From: Streptomyces sp. A1277
Lineage (GTDB): Bacteria; Actinomycetota; Actinomycetes; Streptomycetales; Streptomycetaceae
DNA: 64,000 nucleotides
Direction: 5' to 3'
Assembly (NCBI RefSeq): GCF_004795015.1
Contig: NZ_SSBI01000021.1
Span: 1 to 64,000 of the forward strand
Both the position numbers and the translations under genes were made by a program. Shown piece after piece: positions 19,853 through 27,777 of the stretch (position 1 is the stretch's first letter; each line of letters opens with the position of its first letter). The notes under the pieces were generated by a model. The model was not told the DNA's origin and made no database searches. It saw only the letters and a list, made by a program, of their open reading frames with translations.

Positions 19853-19882
19853 GGGGGCGTACGGGGTGGTCCGTACGCCCCC
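19853..19882. terminator. Bidirectional terminator between the CPBP and PhzF-like genes
   Basis: GGGGGCGTACGG (19853-19864) pairs perfectly with CCGTACGCCCCC (19871-19882) over a six-base loop in the 64-bp gap between two convergent stops. Confidence 0.82.
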
Positions 19883-19889
19883 GCCGTTG

Positions 19890-20708
19890 TCACGGGGCGA
19901 CGAGCAGCTCGCCGTCCAGGACCGTGACCGCGTGGCCCGTCAGCAGGGTGCGGGCGCCGCGCAGCGAGGTGCGGACGAGTCCGGAGCGGGCGGACGCCTG
20001 GAGTCCGGTCAGTTCGTCGCGGCCGAGCCGGGCCGACCAGAAGGGGGCCAGGGCGGTGTGGGCGCTGCCCGTCACCGGGTCCTCGTCGATGCCCACCGCG
20101 GGGAAGAAGCCGCGCGACACGTAGTCGTACGCCGCGCCCGGCGCGGCGGCTGCCGTGGCGATGACACCGCGCCGGGAGAGGCCGGCCAGCGCCGCGAAGT
20201 CGGGGACGAGGCCCCGTACCGCCGCCTCGTCCTTCAGCTCCACGAGCAGGTCGCCCACGTGCGGGCCGGTGTCGTGGACGGACAGCGGCTGGGCACCGAG
20301 CGCTTCGGCGAGCCCGGCGGGCGCGGCCTCGGGGATCAGTGGCGCGGTGGGGAAGTCGAGCGTGACCGAGCCGTCCGGGTGCGCGGTGGAGGTGAGCGTG
20401 CCGCAGCGGGCGGCGAAGCGCACGGTGCCGCTCGCGGCCCCGGTGGTGTGCAGGACATGGGCGGTGGCGAGCGTGGCGTGGCCGCACATGTCCACCTCGG
20501 TGACCGGCGTGAACCACCGCAGCGCCCAGTCCGCCGCGCCAGCCGGCGGCAGGGGGTGGGCGAACGCGGTCTCGGAGAGGTTCAGCTCGGCGGCGACCCG
20601 CTGGAGTGAGCCGTCCTCGGGGAAGCCCTCGGGGCCGAACAGCAGGACGCCGGCCGGGTTGCCGGTGAAGGGGCGGTCGGTGAACGCGTCGACGGTACGA
20701 ATCCTCAT
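19890..20708 (-). CDS. PhzF family isomerase
   Basis: A 272-residue protein of the PhzF / diaminopimelate-epimerase-like fold. The N-terminal VDAFTDRPFTGNPAGVL, the SETAF segment carrying the family's catalytic glutamate, the RWFTPVTEVDMCGHATLA block and the C-terminal GIDEDPVTGSAHTALAPFW all match. PhzF itself acts in phenazine synthesis, but most stand-alone homologues have unknown substrates and no phenazine genes are nearby. ATG 20708 begins MRIRTVDAF. It diverges from the HEAT-repeat gene across the MerR-type promoter. Confidence 0.88.
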   Translation of the reverse strand: MRIRTVDAFTDRPFTGNPAGVLLFGPEGFPEDGSLQRVAAELNLSETAFAHPLPPAGAADWALRWFTPVTEVDMCGHATLATAHVLHTTGAASGTVRFAARCGTLTSTAHPDGSVTLDFPTAPLIPEAAPAGLAEALGAQPLSVHDTGPHVGDLLVELKDEAAVRGLVPDFAALAGLSRRGVIATAAAAPGAAYDYVSRGFFPAVGIDEDPVTGSAHTALAPFWSARLGRDELTGLQASARSGLVRTSLRGARTLLTGHAVTVLDGELLVAP

Positions 20709-20784
20709 GCCCCGACCGTAAGCGCGGGGCGAGCCCACGGACCAAGGCCAATTCGGGGTCGGCGGCCCGGAAACGAGCCTCGGC

Positions 20785-20815
20785 TTGACCTTGTCACAGT
20801 GACAAGCACTTCACT
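20785..20815 (+). promoter_or_regulatory. MerR-type promoter and operator for the HEAT/MerR gene pair
   Basis: TTGACC (-35, 20785-20790) and TTCACT (-10, 20810-20815) are separated by a long 19-bp spacer that contains the perfect palindrome CTTGTCAC-A-GTGACAAG (20790-20806). This is the classic layout of a promoter activated by a MerR-family protein, which twists the overlong spacer. The MerR regulator encoded by the second gene of the operon is the likely ligand. Transcription would begin near 20822. Confidence 0.85.
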
Positions 20816-20839
20816 CGTGCTGACGAGGAGGTGGTCCGG

Positions 20840-21532
20840 ATGACCATGCCGAACGAGGACACGACCATGACGCGTGCGCTGCGGGGGCTGGGGCACGCCG
20901 ATGCCTCGGTCCGGCTGAGGGCGGCGCTGGCGGTGGGCTCGGCCCCGGACCCGCGGCTCATCGACGGGCTGGTCGAGCGGTGCGGGACCGAGCCGGACTT
21001 CTCCGTACGAGAGATGCTGACCTGGGCGCTCACCCGGCACCCGCCCGCCCTGACGGTCCCCGCGCTCGTCGGTGAACTCGGCTCGGACCGCGCCCAGGCC
21101 CGCAGCCAGGCCCTGCACACGCTGTCCAAGACCGGGGAGAGGACGGCGGAGGGGACCGGGGAGCGGCAGGCGTGGCCCGCCATCACCCGGGCGCTGCTGA
21201 CCGACGCCGACGACGAGGTGGCGCGGGCCGCCTGGCGGGCGGCGGTCGTCCTGGTACCCGAGGGCGAGGAGCCCGGGCTCGCCGAGGCGCTGGCGGAACA
21301 GCTCGGGCGCGGCGGGCGGGAGACGCAGCTGAGCCTCAGCCGCGCGATGATCGCGCTGGGCGAGGCCGTCGAGCCCGTCCTGAGCACCGCGACGGCGCAC
21401 CCCGACCCGCAGGTGCGGCAGCACGCGCTCGCCACGCAGCAGCTGCTCCGTGACCCGGATGCCGGGTTCGAGTTCGCGATCGAGGAGGCGAAGCGCATGG
21501 TGGCCCTGGGCGGTTACGGTCAGGAGGGGTGA
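20840..21532 (+). CDS. HEAT-repeat domain protein
   Basis: A 230-residue soluble, almost all-helical protein built of HEAT-type repeats (ADASVRLRAALAVGSA, DFSVREMLTWALTRH, DRAQARSQALHTLSK, HPDPQVRQHALATQQLL). Such repeats usually mediate protein binding. ATG 20840 follows GAGGAGG eight bases upstream. It is the first gene behind the MerR-type promoter and is followed six bases later by a MerR protein that itself carries HEAT repeats, so the two probably act together. Confidence 0.82.
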   Translation: MTMPNEDTTMTRALRGLGHADASVRLRAALAVGSAPDPRLIDGLVERCGTEPDFSVREMLTWALTRHPPALTVPALVGELGSDRAQARSQALHTLSKTGERTAEGTGERQAWPAITRALLTDADDEVARAAWRAAVVLVPEGEEPGLAEALAEQLGRGGRETQLSLSRAMIALGEAVEPVLSTATAHPDPQVRQHALATQQLLRDPDAGFEFAIEEAKRMVALGGYGQEG

Positions 21533-21538
21533 CGCGCG

Positions 21539-22543
21539 GTGCTGATCGGTGAGGTGGCACGGAGGTCCGGGGTCAGCGCCCGCATGCTCAGGCATTACGA
21601 GTCGCTCGGCCTGGTGCGGCCCACGGGGCGCAACGACGTCGGCTACCGGGAGTACTCCGCCGCGGACGTCCGGCGGATCTTCCACATCGAGAGCCTGCGG
21701 TCCCTGGGGCTGACGCTGCGCGAAGTCGGGCGCGCGCTGGACGATCCGGGCTTCAGCCCCGCGGAGCTCGTCGACGATCTCACCCGCCGGACGCGGGAGC
21801 GCATCGCGAGCGAGACGGAGCTGCTGACCCGGTTGAGCCGGATCGGCGCCGCCGAGCCCGAGGACTGGGACGGGGTCCTGCGCACCGTCGCCCTGCTCCA
21901 GGCGCTGGGGTCCAGCAGCCCCGGCACGCGCCAGCGTGCGGCGCTCTCCTCGGTGGACGAGGCATCGGTGCCGGTGGGGGCCCTGGTGGACGCGGTCCTC
22001 AGTGAGCGTGACCCGGTCGTGGCCGGCGCCCTGCGGTGGGCCCTGGCCCAGGCCGGCGGCGGACTCGTCCTGCTCGCAGAGGGCCTTGCGGCGCCCGCGG
22101 CCGAGGTCCGTGCGCGGGCGGTCCTGGCCATCGCCGAGACCCCGGGCGATGCGGCGACCGCGCTGCTCCGGGCGGCCCTGGCCGACCCCGACCTCGCGGT
22201 CCGCAGGCGAGCGGCTCCGGCGCTCGGGGCGCGCGGGGTGGCCGATGCGGTGCCGACGCTGGTCGACATGGTCGCGGAGGAGGTCCGGGACGTCGAGGCG
22301 GCCGACACGCTGGCCGCGCTGGCCGCCGCCCCGGAGACCGCCGAGCGCATCGCCGCCGGCCTCGTCGCCCGCCTCGCCGACAGCACCCTGGGCCCGTCCG
22401 CCCGCCGCGGCCTCACCCAGGCGCTCGCGGACATCCCCGGAGCCACGGCGTCGGGCGCGCTCGCGGAACTGACGCGGGACGAGGACAGGGGCGTGGCGCT
22501 GACCGCAGGGTACGTGCTCGGGCTGCGGGGCGAAGGGCGGTAG
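21539..22543 (+). CDS. MerR-family regulator fused to HEAT repeats
   Basis: A 334-residue protein. Residues 1-~110 form a complete MerR helix-turn-helix and dimerisation helix (MLIGEVARRSGVSARMLRHYESLGLVRP). The remainder consists of HEAT-like repeats (AALADPDLAVRRRAAPALGARGV and similar). In usual MerR proteins a small effector domain occupies the C-terminus; here the effector part appears to be a protein-interaction solenoid. It starts with GTG at 21539, just after the HEAT gene, and probably autoregulates through the palindromic promoter at 20785-20815. Confidence 0.85.
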   Translation: MLIGEVARRSGVSARMLRHYESLGLVRPTGRNDVGYREYSAADVRRIFHIESLRSLGLTLREVGRALDDPGFSPAELVDDLTRRTRERIASETELLTRLSRIGAAEPEDWDGVLRTVALLQALGSSSPGTRQRAALSSVDEASVPVGALVDAVLSERDPVVAGALRWALAQAGGGLVLLAEGLAAPAAEVRARAVLAIAETPGDAATALLRAALADPDLAVRRRAAPALGARGVADAVPTLVDMVAEEVRDVEAADTLAALAAAPETAERIAAGLVARLADSTLGPSARRGLTQALADIPGATASGALAELTRDEDRGVALTAGYVLGLRGEGR

Positions 22544-22717
22544 CCCTCCCGCGGCTGCCCGGGTTCCGCGGCGGGATACACCTCGGGGCCGGTGAGGCCG
22601 GCGCTGTCCGTCTGCGGGCGCTGCCCTCGGACACGCCCCTCACCGGCCACTGCCGATGAGCGCAGCCACGCCGGGGTCAGGGGTGTGCGGGGAACGGCGC
22701 GGGCGGGCGTGACCTGG
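22544..22717. other. Chromosomal sequence left of the transposon
   Basis: 174 bases between the MerR-HEAT stop and the transposon's left end. I see no gene, tRNA or other recognisable attachment site. A GC-rich imperfect inverted repeat (GGGGCCGGTGAGG near 22584 against CCTCACCGGCC near 22636) could be the terminator of the HEAT/MerR operon. Confidence 0.4.
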
Positions 22718-22790
22718 TGTCAGTTAACCCTGATCGATTGCCACTGATGAATGATCAACGCTAGTTTGTGCCACCAAAGGATGATCACCT
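22718..22790 (+). repeat. Left terminal inverted repeat and internal transposase-binding repeats
   Basis: Starts TGTCAGT at 22718. Two blocks shared with the right end follow: TGATCGATTGCCA at 22731-22743, and TGATCAA (22752) followed by TGTGCCA at 22767-22773. The same order occurs, inverted, at the right end. Tn7-family ends carry several such TnsB binding sites. Confidence 0.8.
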
Positions 22791-22811
22791 GACGTACAGC
22801 AGGCGGGGGAC

Positions 22812-23020
22812 GTGGTGGGGGCACTTGTCGGTGTGTTGGACGAGGCTCCCTTACGGCCTTTGACCTGGCTATTTCCGTCAACGGCTCGCTTGTACGCCGG
22901 TCGCTGGGGTCGAGTTGGGACACGCCCTTTGAAGCTGCGGATCCGGTACGGGAGTTCAGCTGGCGCAAGGACGGTCACGGGTTCGCCGGGTGGTACTACT
23001 CGGCGACGGTCCGGGATCAC
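22812..23020 (+). other. Displaced 5' part of the TnsA-like gene (frameshift region)
   Basis: A GTG at 22812 begins a frame reading VGALVGVLDEAPLRPL. The continuation typical of TnsA-like proteins (AFDLAISVNGSLV... DPVREFSWRKDGHGFAGWYYSATVRD) is read one frame back, from about 22853 to 23020. That second frame has no ATG, GTG or TTG before 23021 and is closed by TGA at 22790. The N-terminus therefore needs a shift between 22840 and 22865, a rare CTG start, or a sequence correction. Confidence 0.6.
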
Positions 23021-23572
23021 GTGGGCTACGAGTCATGGCTGGAGAGGGACCGGCTGATTCTGCTGGACCGTGATCCGCACGTGGCCGCGATCGTCTCGCA
23101 GCCGTTCTGGCTGCACTGGCACGACGGCATCCGCAAGCGTCGGCACGCTCCCGACTACTTCGTCCGGCTGTCCGACGGCCGCGCCCGCATCGTTGACGTC
23201 CGGGCCGAGGACGAGATGGATGAGGCGACGCAGGAGGCGTTCGACGCGACCAGACATGCCTGCCGGGCCGTGGGCTGGGAGTTCGAGTGGGCCGGACGGC
23301 CCGAACCGGTGTTCATGGCGAACGTCCGCTGGCTGTCCCGGTATCGGAGGGCCCGTTGCGGCCGGCCAGCGGTGGTGGCGGATCGGCTCCTGGAGGTCTT
23401 CCGCGAACCGATGGGGCTCTGGGACGGCGCCGGGCTGGTCGGTGACCGTCTGCAGGTTCTGCCGGTGCTGTTCCATCTGCTGTGGTCCGGTGCCTTGAAG
23501 ACGGACCTGGTGGGAGGACTGATGGAGACCGACAGCCTAGTCTGGACGGAGGGAAACACATGGGCAGCCTGA
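23021..23572 (+). CDS. TnsA-like transposon endonuclease (continuous part)
   Basis: The uninterrupted frame from GTG 23021 gives 183 residues containing the TnsA nuclease core: YESWLERDR with the first catalytic glutamate, KRRHAPDYFVRL with the aspartate, and the following IVDVRAED strand. In heteromeric Tn7-like transposases TnsA cuts the 5' strands at the ends. The first ~75 residues expected for the family are encoded upstream in the same frame but without a start codon. The gene overlaps tnsB by 13 bases. Whether the protein is functional depends on how the start is resolved. Confidence 0.72.
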   Translation: MGYESWLERDRLILLDRDPHVAAIVSQPFWLHWHDGIRKRRHAPDYFVRLSDGRARIVDVRAEDEMDEATQEAFDATRHACRAVGWEFEWAGRPEPVFMANVRWLSRYRRARCGRPAVVADRLLEVFREPMGLWDGAGLVGDRLQVLPVLFHLLWSGALKTDLVGGLMETDSLVWTEGNTWAA

Positions 23573-25635
23573 AGCGGCCGCCAGCCTTGGCGGTCGGCCA
23601 GCGGGTCCGGTTCGAGGGCCAGGTCAGGGGGGTTCTCGAGGTCACCGCACAGGCGGCGGTGCTGGAGGACGCTGAGACACCGCACCGAGTGGTCGCCCTG
23701 ATCGATCTGTTCGAGACGGCGAACTTCGAGATCCTTTTCCAACCCGAACGTATGCCGCTGCCTCCGTCCGGCCTGCTGGAGACCTTCGATCCCGAAGTGA
23801 TGAAGCGGGCACTGTGGTGGGAAGGGCACATCCTCGAGGTCCTGCACGGGCTGCCGCCCGGCGCCGAACCCGGCACACCGCCGCGGCCAGGTTACGGACC
23901 GGGCACGTCGGTGACCTCGCGCCAGAAGAGCAAGGCGGCCGAACTCGCGGCCCTCGGCCATGAGCTCAAGTCCGGGGCGGTGGGGCTGCGGCGACGCCGT
24001 TACATGGAGGACGGCCTGGTCGGACTGGCCAGGCTCGTGGACCACCGGCCGGGGCGCAAGCGCAAGGAGTTCGGTGACGCACCGGATGCCGTCGTTGCAG
24101 CGATGCGGCAGGCGATCAAGGAGGGCGTCGAGACCTCGACACGCAACGGGTCCTACCTGATCTGGAGGACTGGGGAGATCTTCCGGGACAACGGCGGTGA
24201 CCTGGCCGAACTGCCGTCGCGGCGGACGCTTTACCGTCTGCTGGACAGGCTGGCGGCGGGCACGCACGCGACCGGGTCGGCGGTTACCCGGAGGTCGATG
24301 GCCCATGGGGCTGCTGCCCCGTTCGGAGAGCTGACGGTGTCGGCTCCGGGCGAGGTCATGCAGATCGACTCCACCCCGCTGGACGTCATGGTCCGCCTCG
24401 ACGACGGAGTGGTCGGCAAGGTCGAACTGACCGGAATGATCGACGTCGCGTCCAGGACGCTGACCGCGGCGGTGCTCAGGCCCACCACGAAGTCGGTCGA
24501 CGCCAGCGTGCTGCTGGCCCGCACCGTCACGCCGGAACTGATGCGGCCGGGCTGGATCGACGCACTGAAGATGTCGCGCTCGGTGCTGCCGCACCGCCGC
24601 CTGCTGACGATCGACGAACGCCTCGAGCACGCTGCGGCCAAGCCGGTGATCGTCCCGGAGATGATCGTCTGCGATCACGGCAAGGTGTTCATCTCGCACA
24701 ACTTCCGGGCGTCCTGCCGGTTCCTGGAGATCGACTTCCAGCCCACGCACAAGGGCTCGCCCTTCGAAAAGGGGCACATCGAGAAGATGCTGGGCTCCGT
24801 CGCGACGATGTTCGCCCAGTTCCTCCCCGGCTACACCGGCCGCAACACCGACCACCGCGGCCGGCATCCCGAGGAGGAGAACCTGTGGTCACTGCCCGAA
24901 CTCCAGGACCTGCTGGACGAGTGGATCGTCGCCAAATGGCAGAACCGGCCGCACGAGGGCCTGCGCGACCCCAGCCACCCCGGACGCCTGTTCACCCCCA
25001 ACCAGAAGTACGCCGCCCTGGTCGAGGCATGCGGCTACGTCCCGGTCGCGCTCAGCGGCCAGGACTACATCGAACTCCTGCCCGCGGCCTGGCGGGCCGT
25101 CAACTCCTACGGCATCCGGATCAACAACCGCACCTACGACGCCCCCGAACTCGGGCCGATGCGACGCCGCGACTCGGGCATCACCGCCAAACGCGGGCTC
25201 TGGGAGGTCCACCGTGACCCCTACGACGTCTCCCGCGTCTGGGTACGCAATCACCGCGGCGACGGGGAATGGGTCCAGGCGACCTGGAAGTACTTGAACC
25301 GCACCCCGGTCCCCTTCGGCGACCTGGCCTGGGACCACGTCAGCCACCAACTGCCCAAGGCCACCGAGGAAGAACTCGCCGAGGCCGTCGCTGACCTGCT
25401 CACCCGCGCACACGCCGGCCCCGCCCGGCCGACGGCGAAGAAGAGCCGGAAAGCCGCAACGGCCAAGAAGGACCGCCGCGTCGCGGCCCGCACCAAGGCC
25501 ACCACCACGCCGCCACCGCCGAGCACGCAGGACGAACCCGCCCCGCATGAGCCGGCGGACGACGAGGAAACCATGGCCGAGGTGATCCCGCTGGGGCTCT
25601 TCGACCCGCTCGAGGACCCTTGGAAGAGATCATGA
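23560..25635 (+). CDS. TnsB/TniA-like DDE transposase
   Basis: A 691-residue integrase with an RNase-H fold core. D270 (MQIDST), D372 (VCDHGK) and E408 (KGHIEKM) form a DD(35)E triad. N-terminal helical DNA-binding domains precede it (with SRRTLYRLLDRLAAG), and a Mu-transposase-type beta-barrel plus a lysine- and proline-rich C-terminus follow. It cuts and joins the 3' ends of the element. ATG 23560 follows GGAGGG with six-base spacing. Its last bases overlap tnsC (ATGA), and the C-terminal tail probably contacts TnsC as in Tn7. Confidence 0.92.
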   Translation: MGSLKRPPALAVGQRVRFEGQVRGVLEVTAQAAVLEDAETPHRVVALIDLFETANFEILFQPERMPLPPSGLLETFDPEVMKRALWWEGHILEVLHGLPPGAEPGTPPRPGYGPGTSVTSRQKSKAAELAALGHELKSGAVGLRRRRYMEDGLVGLARLVDHRPGRKRKEFGDAPDAVVAAMRQAIKEGVETSTRNGSYLIWRTGEIFRDNGGDLAELPSRRTLYRLLDRLAAGTHATGSAVTRRSMAHGAAAPFGELTVSAPGEVMQIDSTPLDVMVRLDDGVVGKVELTGMIDVASRTLTAAVLRPTTKSVDASVLLARTVTPELMRPGWIDALKMSRSVLPHRRLLTIDERLEHAAAKPVIVPEMIVCDHGKVFISHNFRASCRFLEIDFQPTHKGSPFEKGHIEKMLGSVATMFAQFLPGYTGRNTDHRGRHPEEENLWSLPELQDLLDEWIVAKWQNRPHEGLRDPSHPGRLFTPNQKYAALVEACGYVPVALSGQDYIELLPAAWRAVNSYGIRINNRTYDAPELGPMRRRDSGITAKRGLWEVHRDPYDVSRVWVRNHRGDGEWVQATWKYLNRTPVPFGDLAWDHVSHQLPKATEEELAEAVADLLTRAHAGPARPTAKKSRKAATAKKDRRVAARTKATTTPPPPSTQDEPAPHEPADDEETMAEVIPLGLFDPLEDPWKRS

Positions 25636-26651
25636 CGACGATGCCCGACAGCGGCCCGCACGACGACTTCGGCCAGTACCTGACCGTCCTGCCCGGCTGG
25701 CAGCAATTCGTTGCGTCGACGAGCCGGACCACGATGACCTTGCTGACGAAGAACGAGTACGACGCCCTGAGTAAAGAGGAGAAGTACGACTACGACGACG
25801 ACCGGCTCGACCACCACGGCCGTCTCCAAGTGGTCGCCACCTCTACTGTCCGCCGCACCGTCACCTGCGGACGTCGCCTGACCGTCCTCAACCGCGGTGC
25901 CATCAGCGCACGCCGCGGCTTGATCGTCACCGGTCCGGCCAACACCGGCAAAACAATCGCTCTGACCCAGCTCGGCCTGGCCCACGAACTCCAGGACCGT
26001 CGCCGGCACCCCGGGCAGGACGAGCGCATACCGGTCATCTACATCACCGTTCCACCCGCCGCGACACCCCGCATGATCGCCGCCGAGTTCGCCCGGTTCC
26101 TCGGCCTCCCGGTCCTGCGAAGCTCCAACATCACCGACCTCACCGAAGCCGTGGTCGGCGTCTGCACCAAAGCCCGCACCGGCCTCGTCCTGGTCGACGA
26201 GATCCACAACATCTCGCTGCAGACTCGTGTCGGAGCCGACGCGTCCGACACACTCAAGTACTTCTCCGAGCGGATCCCGGCGACCTTCGCCTACGCGGGC
26301 ATCGACATCGAGGACAGCAGCCTGCTGACCGGCACCCGCGGCGACCAGATCGCCGCCCGCTTCACAGGGGTGGACACCCACCCCTTCCCCTACAACGCGG
26401 AATGGAAGGCCCTGGTCGCCCAGCTGGAGACGAACCTCCTGCTGCACCAGCGCAAACCCGGCACCCTCACCCGCCTGGACCGGTTCCTGCACACCCGCAC
26501 CGGCGGCATGATCGGCACCCTGTCCCACCAGCTCCGCGGGGCCGCCGTCGACGCCATCCTCACCGGCACCGAGAAGATCACCAAAGCCGGTCTGCTGGCC
26601 GTCGACCTCGACATCGCCTCCCGCCGCAAACAGCCCGGCATCGACGGATGA
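25632..26651 (+). CDS. TnsC/TniB-like AAA+ ATPase
   Basis: A 339-residue ATPase with Walker A GPANTGKT (101-108) and Walker B LVLVDE (185-190). It corresponds to TniB/TnsC, the regulator that binds DNA and links target selection to the transposase. ATG 25632 overlaps the tnsB stop by four bases; TTG 25620 is an in-frame alternative. Its stop overlaps the next start by four bases, so tnsB, tnsC and tniQ are translationally coupled. Confidence 0.9.
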   Translation: MTTMPDSGPHDDFGQYLTVLPGWQQFVASTSRTTMTLLTKNEYDALSKEEKYDYDDDRLDHHGRLQVVATSTVRRTVTCGRRLTVLNRGAISARRGLIVTGPANTGKTIALTQLGLAHELQDRRRHPGQDERIPVIYITVPPAATPRMIAAEFARFLGLPVLRSSNITDLTEAVVGVCTKARTGLVLVDEIHNISLQTRVGADASDTLKYFSERIPATFAYAGIDIEDSSLLTGTRGDQIAARFTGVDTHPFPYNAEWKALVAQLETNLLLHQRKPGTLTRLDRFLHTRTGGMIGTLSHQLRGAAVDAILTGTEKITKAGLLAVDLDIASRRKQPGIDG

Positions 26652-27697
26652 CGTCGCCGGCCCCGGACACCGAGGTCGCCCACCTTCCGTTCACGGTCCG
26701 TCCGCAGCGCGGAGAAGGAGCCGCCTCGTTCATCACACGCCTTGCCAAGGCGAACTTCCTTCCTCCCGCCTACCTGCGGAAATACCTTGCCGAACCACCC
26801 CAACACCTCGGCAAACCAACCTGGCCACGCCTCGCCGCTGCCGCCGGCCGCGACCCGGCCGATCTTCAGCTGATCCTGAACACAATCGAGTGCAAGGAAT
26901 GCGGAGCCCCGATCCGGCGCAAGTCGATGTTCGGCGCCAAACCCCTGACCTGCTCGAGGGCCTGCCGACAAAGGAGACACCGCAAGCGATACCCCGCCAG
27001 CGAGTGGCGCCGGGAACCCTGCCGGATCTGCGGCAAAGTCATGCGGATGCAGTTCGGCCAGCGCCGTCCGCTCTGCTCGTCGGCCTGCCGACGGACCGCC
27101 TACCTCGAACGACAGCAACGCAACCAACAGACCGTCGAGGCGTCTTCGAACCCGGAGGACGACTCATCGTCGGCCTGTCCGGTCTGCGAAGGCCCCTTGG
27201 CGCCGAGCACCGCGAAGAGCCGACGACGCACGTGCTCGCAACGCTGTCGTCAGTCCGCCTACCGCTGGAGAACAAGACCACCCCGTCCCCCCGCCCCACC
27301 CCGGGAACCGGAACCGACGCCTGCCCGCACATGCGAGATCTGCGAACAGCCACTACCTCCTGGCCGCGGACAGTCACGGCGGCGCACGTGTTCAGCCCGA
27401 TGCCGGCAGCGGGCCTACCAGTCATCCGCAGAAGCACGAGCGGCAACACCCCCGAGCCCCGTCCCGTTGCCGGGACCCGCGGCTCCACCCAAAACGGTCG
27501 GGGCGAGGGCTGACGCCCTCGCCCCGACCCGCAACGAACCCCTCGAAGCACCACGCTGCCCAGTCTGTTCAGGCCCTATGCCAGAAGGAAGTCGCAGGTC
27601 ACAGCGCCGGACATGCTCCCAGCGCTGCCGCCAGAAGGCATATCGACGACGGAAGACGACGCTGTCCTGTCCCGAAGAAAAACGTGGGGAAGGTTGA
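26648..27697 (+). CDS. TniQ-like target selector with five tandem zinc modules
   Basis: A 349-residue protein. Residues ~12-80 resemble the TniQ N-terminal domain (LPFTVRPQRGEGAASFITRLAKANFL in two overlapping blocks). The rest is an array of five CX2C-X14-16-CX3C modules: C82/85/102/106, C125/128/143/147, C177/180/196/200, C229/232/248/252 and C304/307/323/327. Modules 3-5 share the ending TCSxxCRQxAY and are joined by proline-rich linkers. TniQ/TnsD proteins recruit TnsC to a target; here the zinc array may recognise DNA directly. The start overlaps tnsC (ATGA). The downstream flank to 27777 holds no gene. Confidence 0.85.
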   Translation: MTSPAPDTEVAHLPFTVRPQRGEGAASFITRLAKANFLPPAYLRKYLAEPPQHLGKPTWPRLAAAAGRDPADLQLILNTIECKECGAPIRRKSMFGAKPLTCSRACRQRRHRKRYPASEWRREPCRICGKVMRMQFGQRRPLCSSACRRTAYLERQQRNQQTVEASSNPEDDSSSACPVCEGPLAPSTAKSRRRTCSQRCRQSAYRWRTRPPRPPAPPREPEPTPARTCEICEQPLPPGRGQSRRRTCSARCRQRAYQSSAEARAATPPSPVPLPGPAAPPKTVGARADALAPTRNEPLEAPRCPVCSGPMPEGSRRSQRRTCSQRCRQKAYRRRKTTLSCPEEKRGEG

Positions 27698-27777
27698 AAG
27701 GCCTCTCGGCGGCAGCAGCCACGGAACGTCACGTAGGCCACGTAGATTTCCGAAGCTCGATCGCCGGTTACCGAAAG

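Noticed and set aside
22544..22717. tRNA or other classic attachment site next to the transposon
   Set aside because: No cloverleaf or tRNA 3' end could be recognised on either flank.
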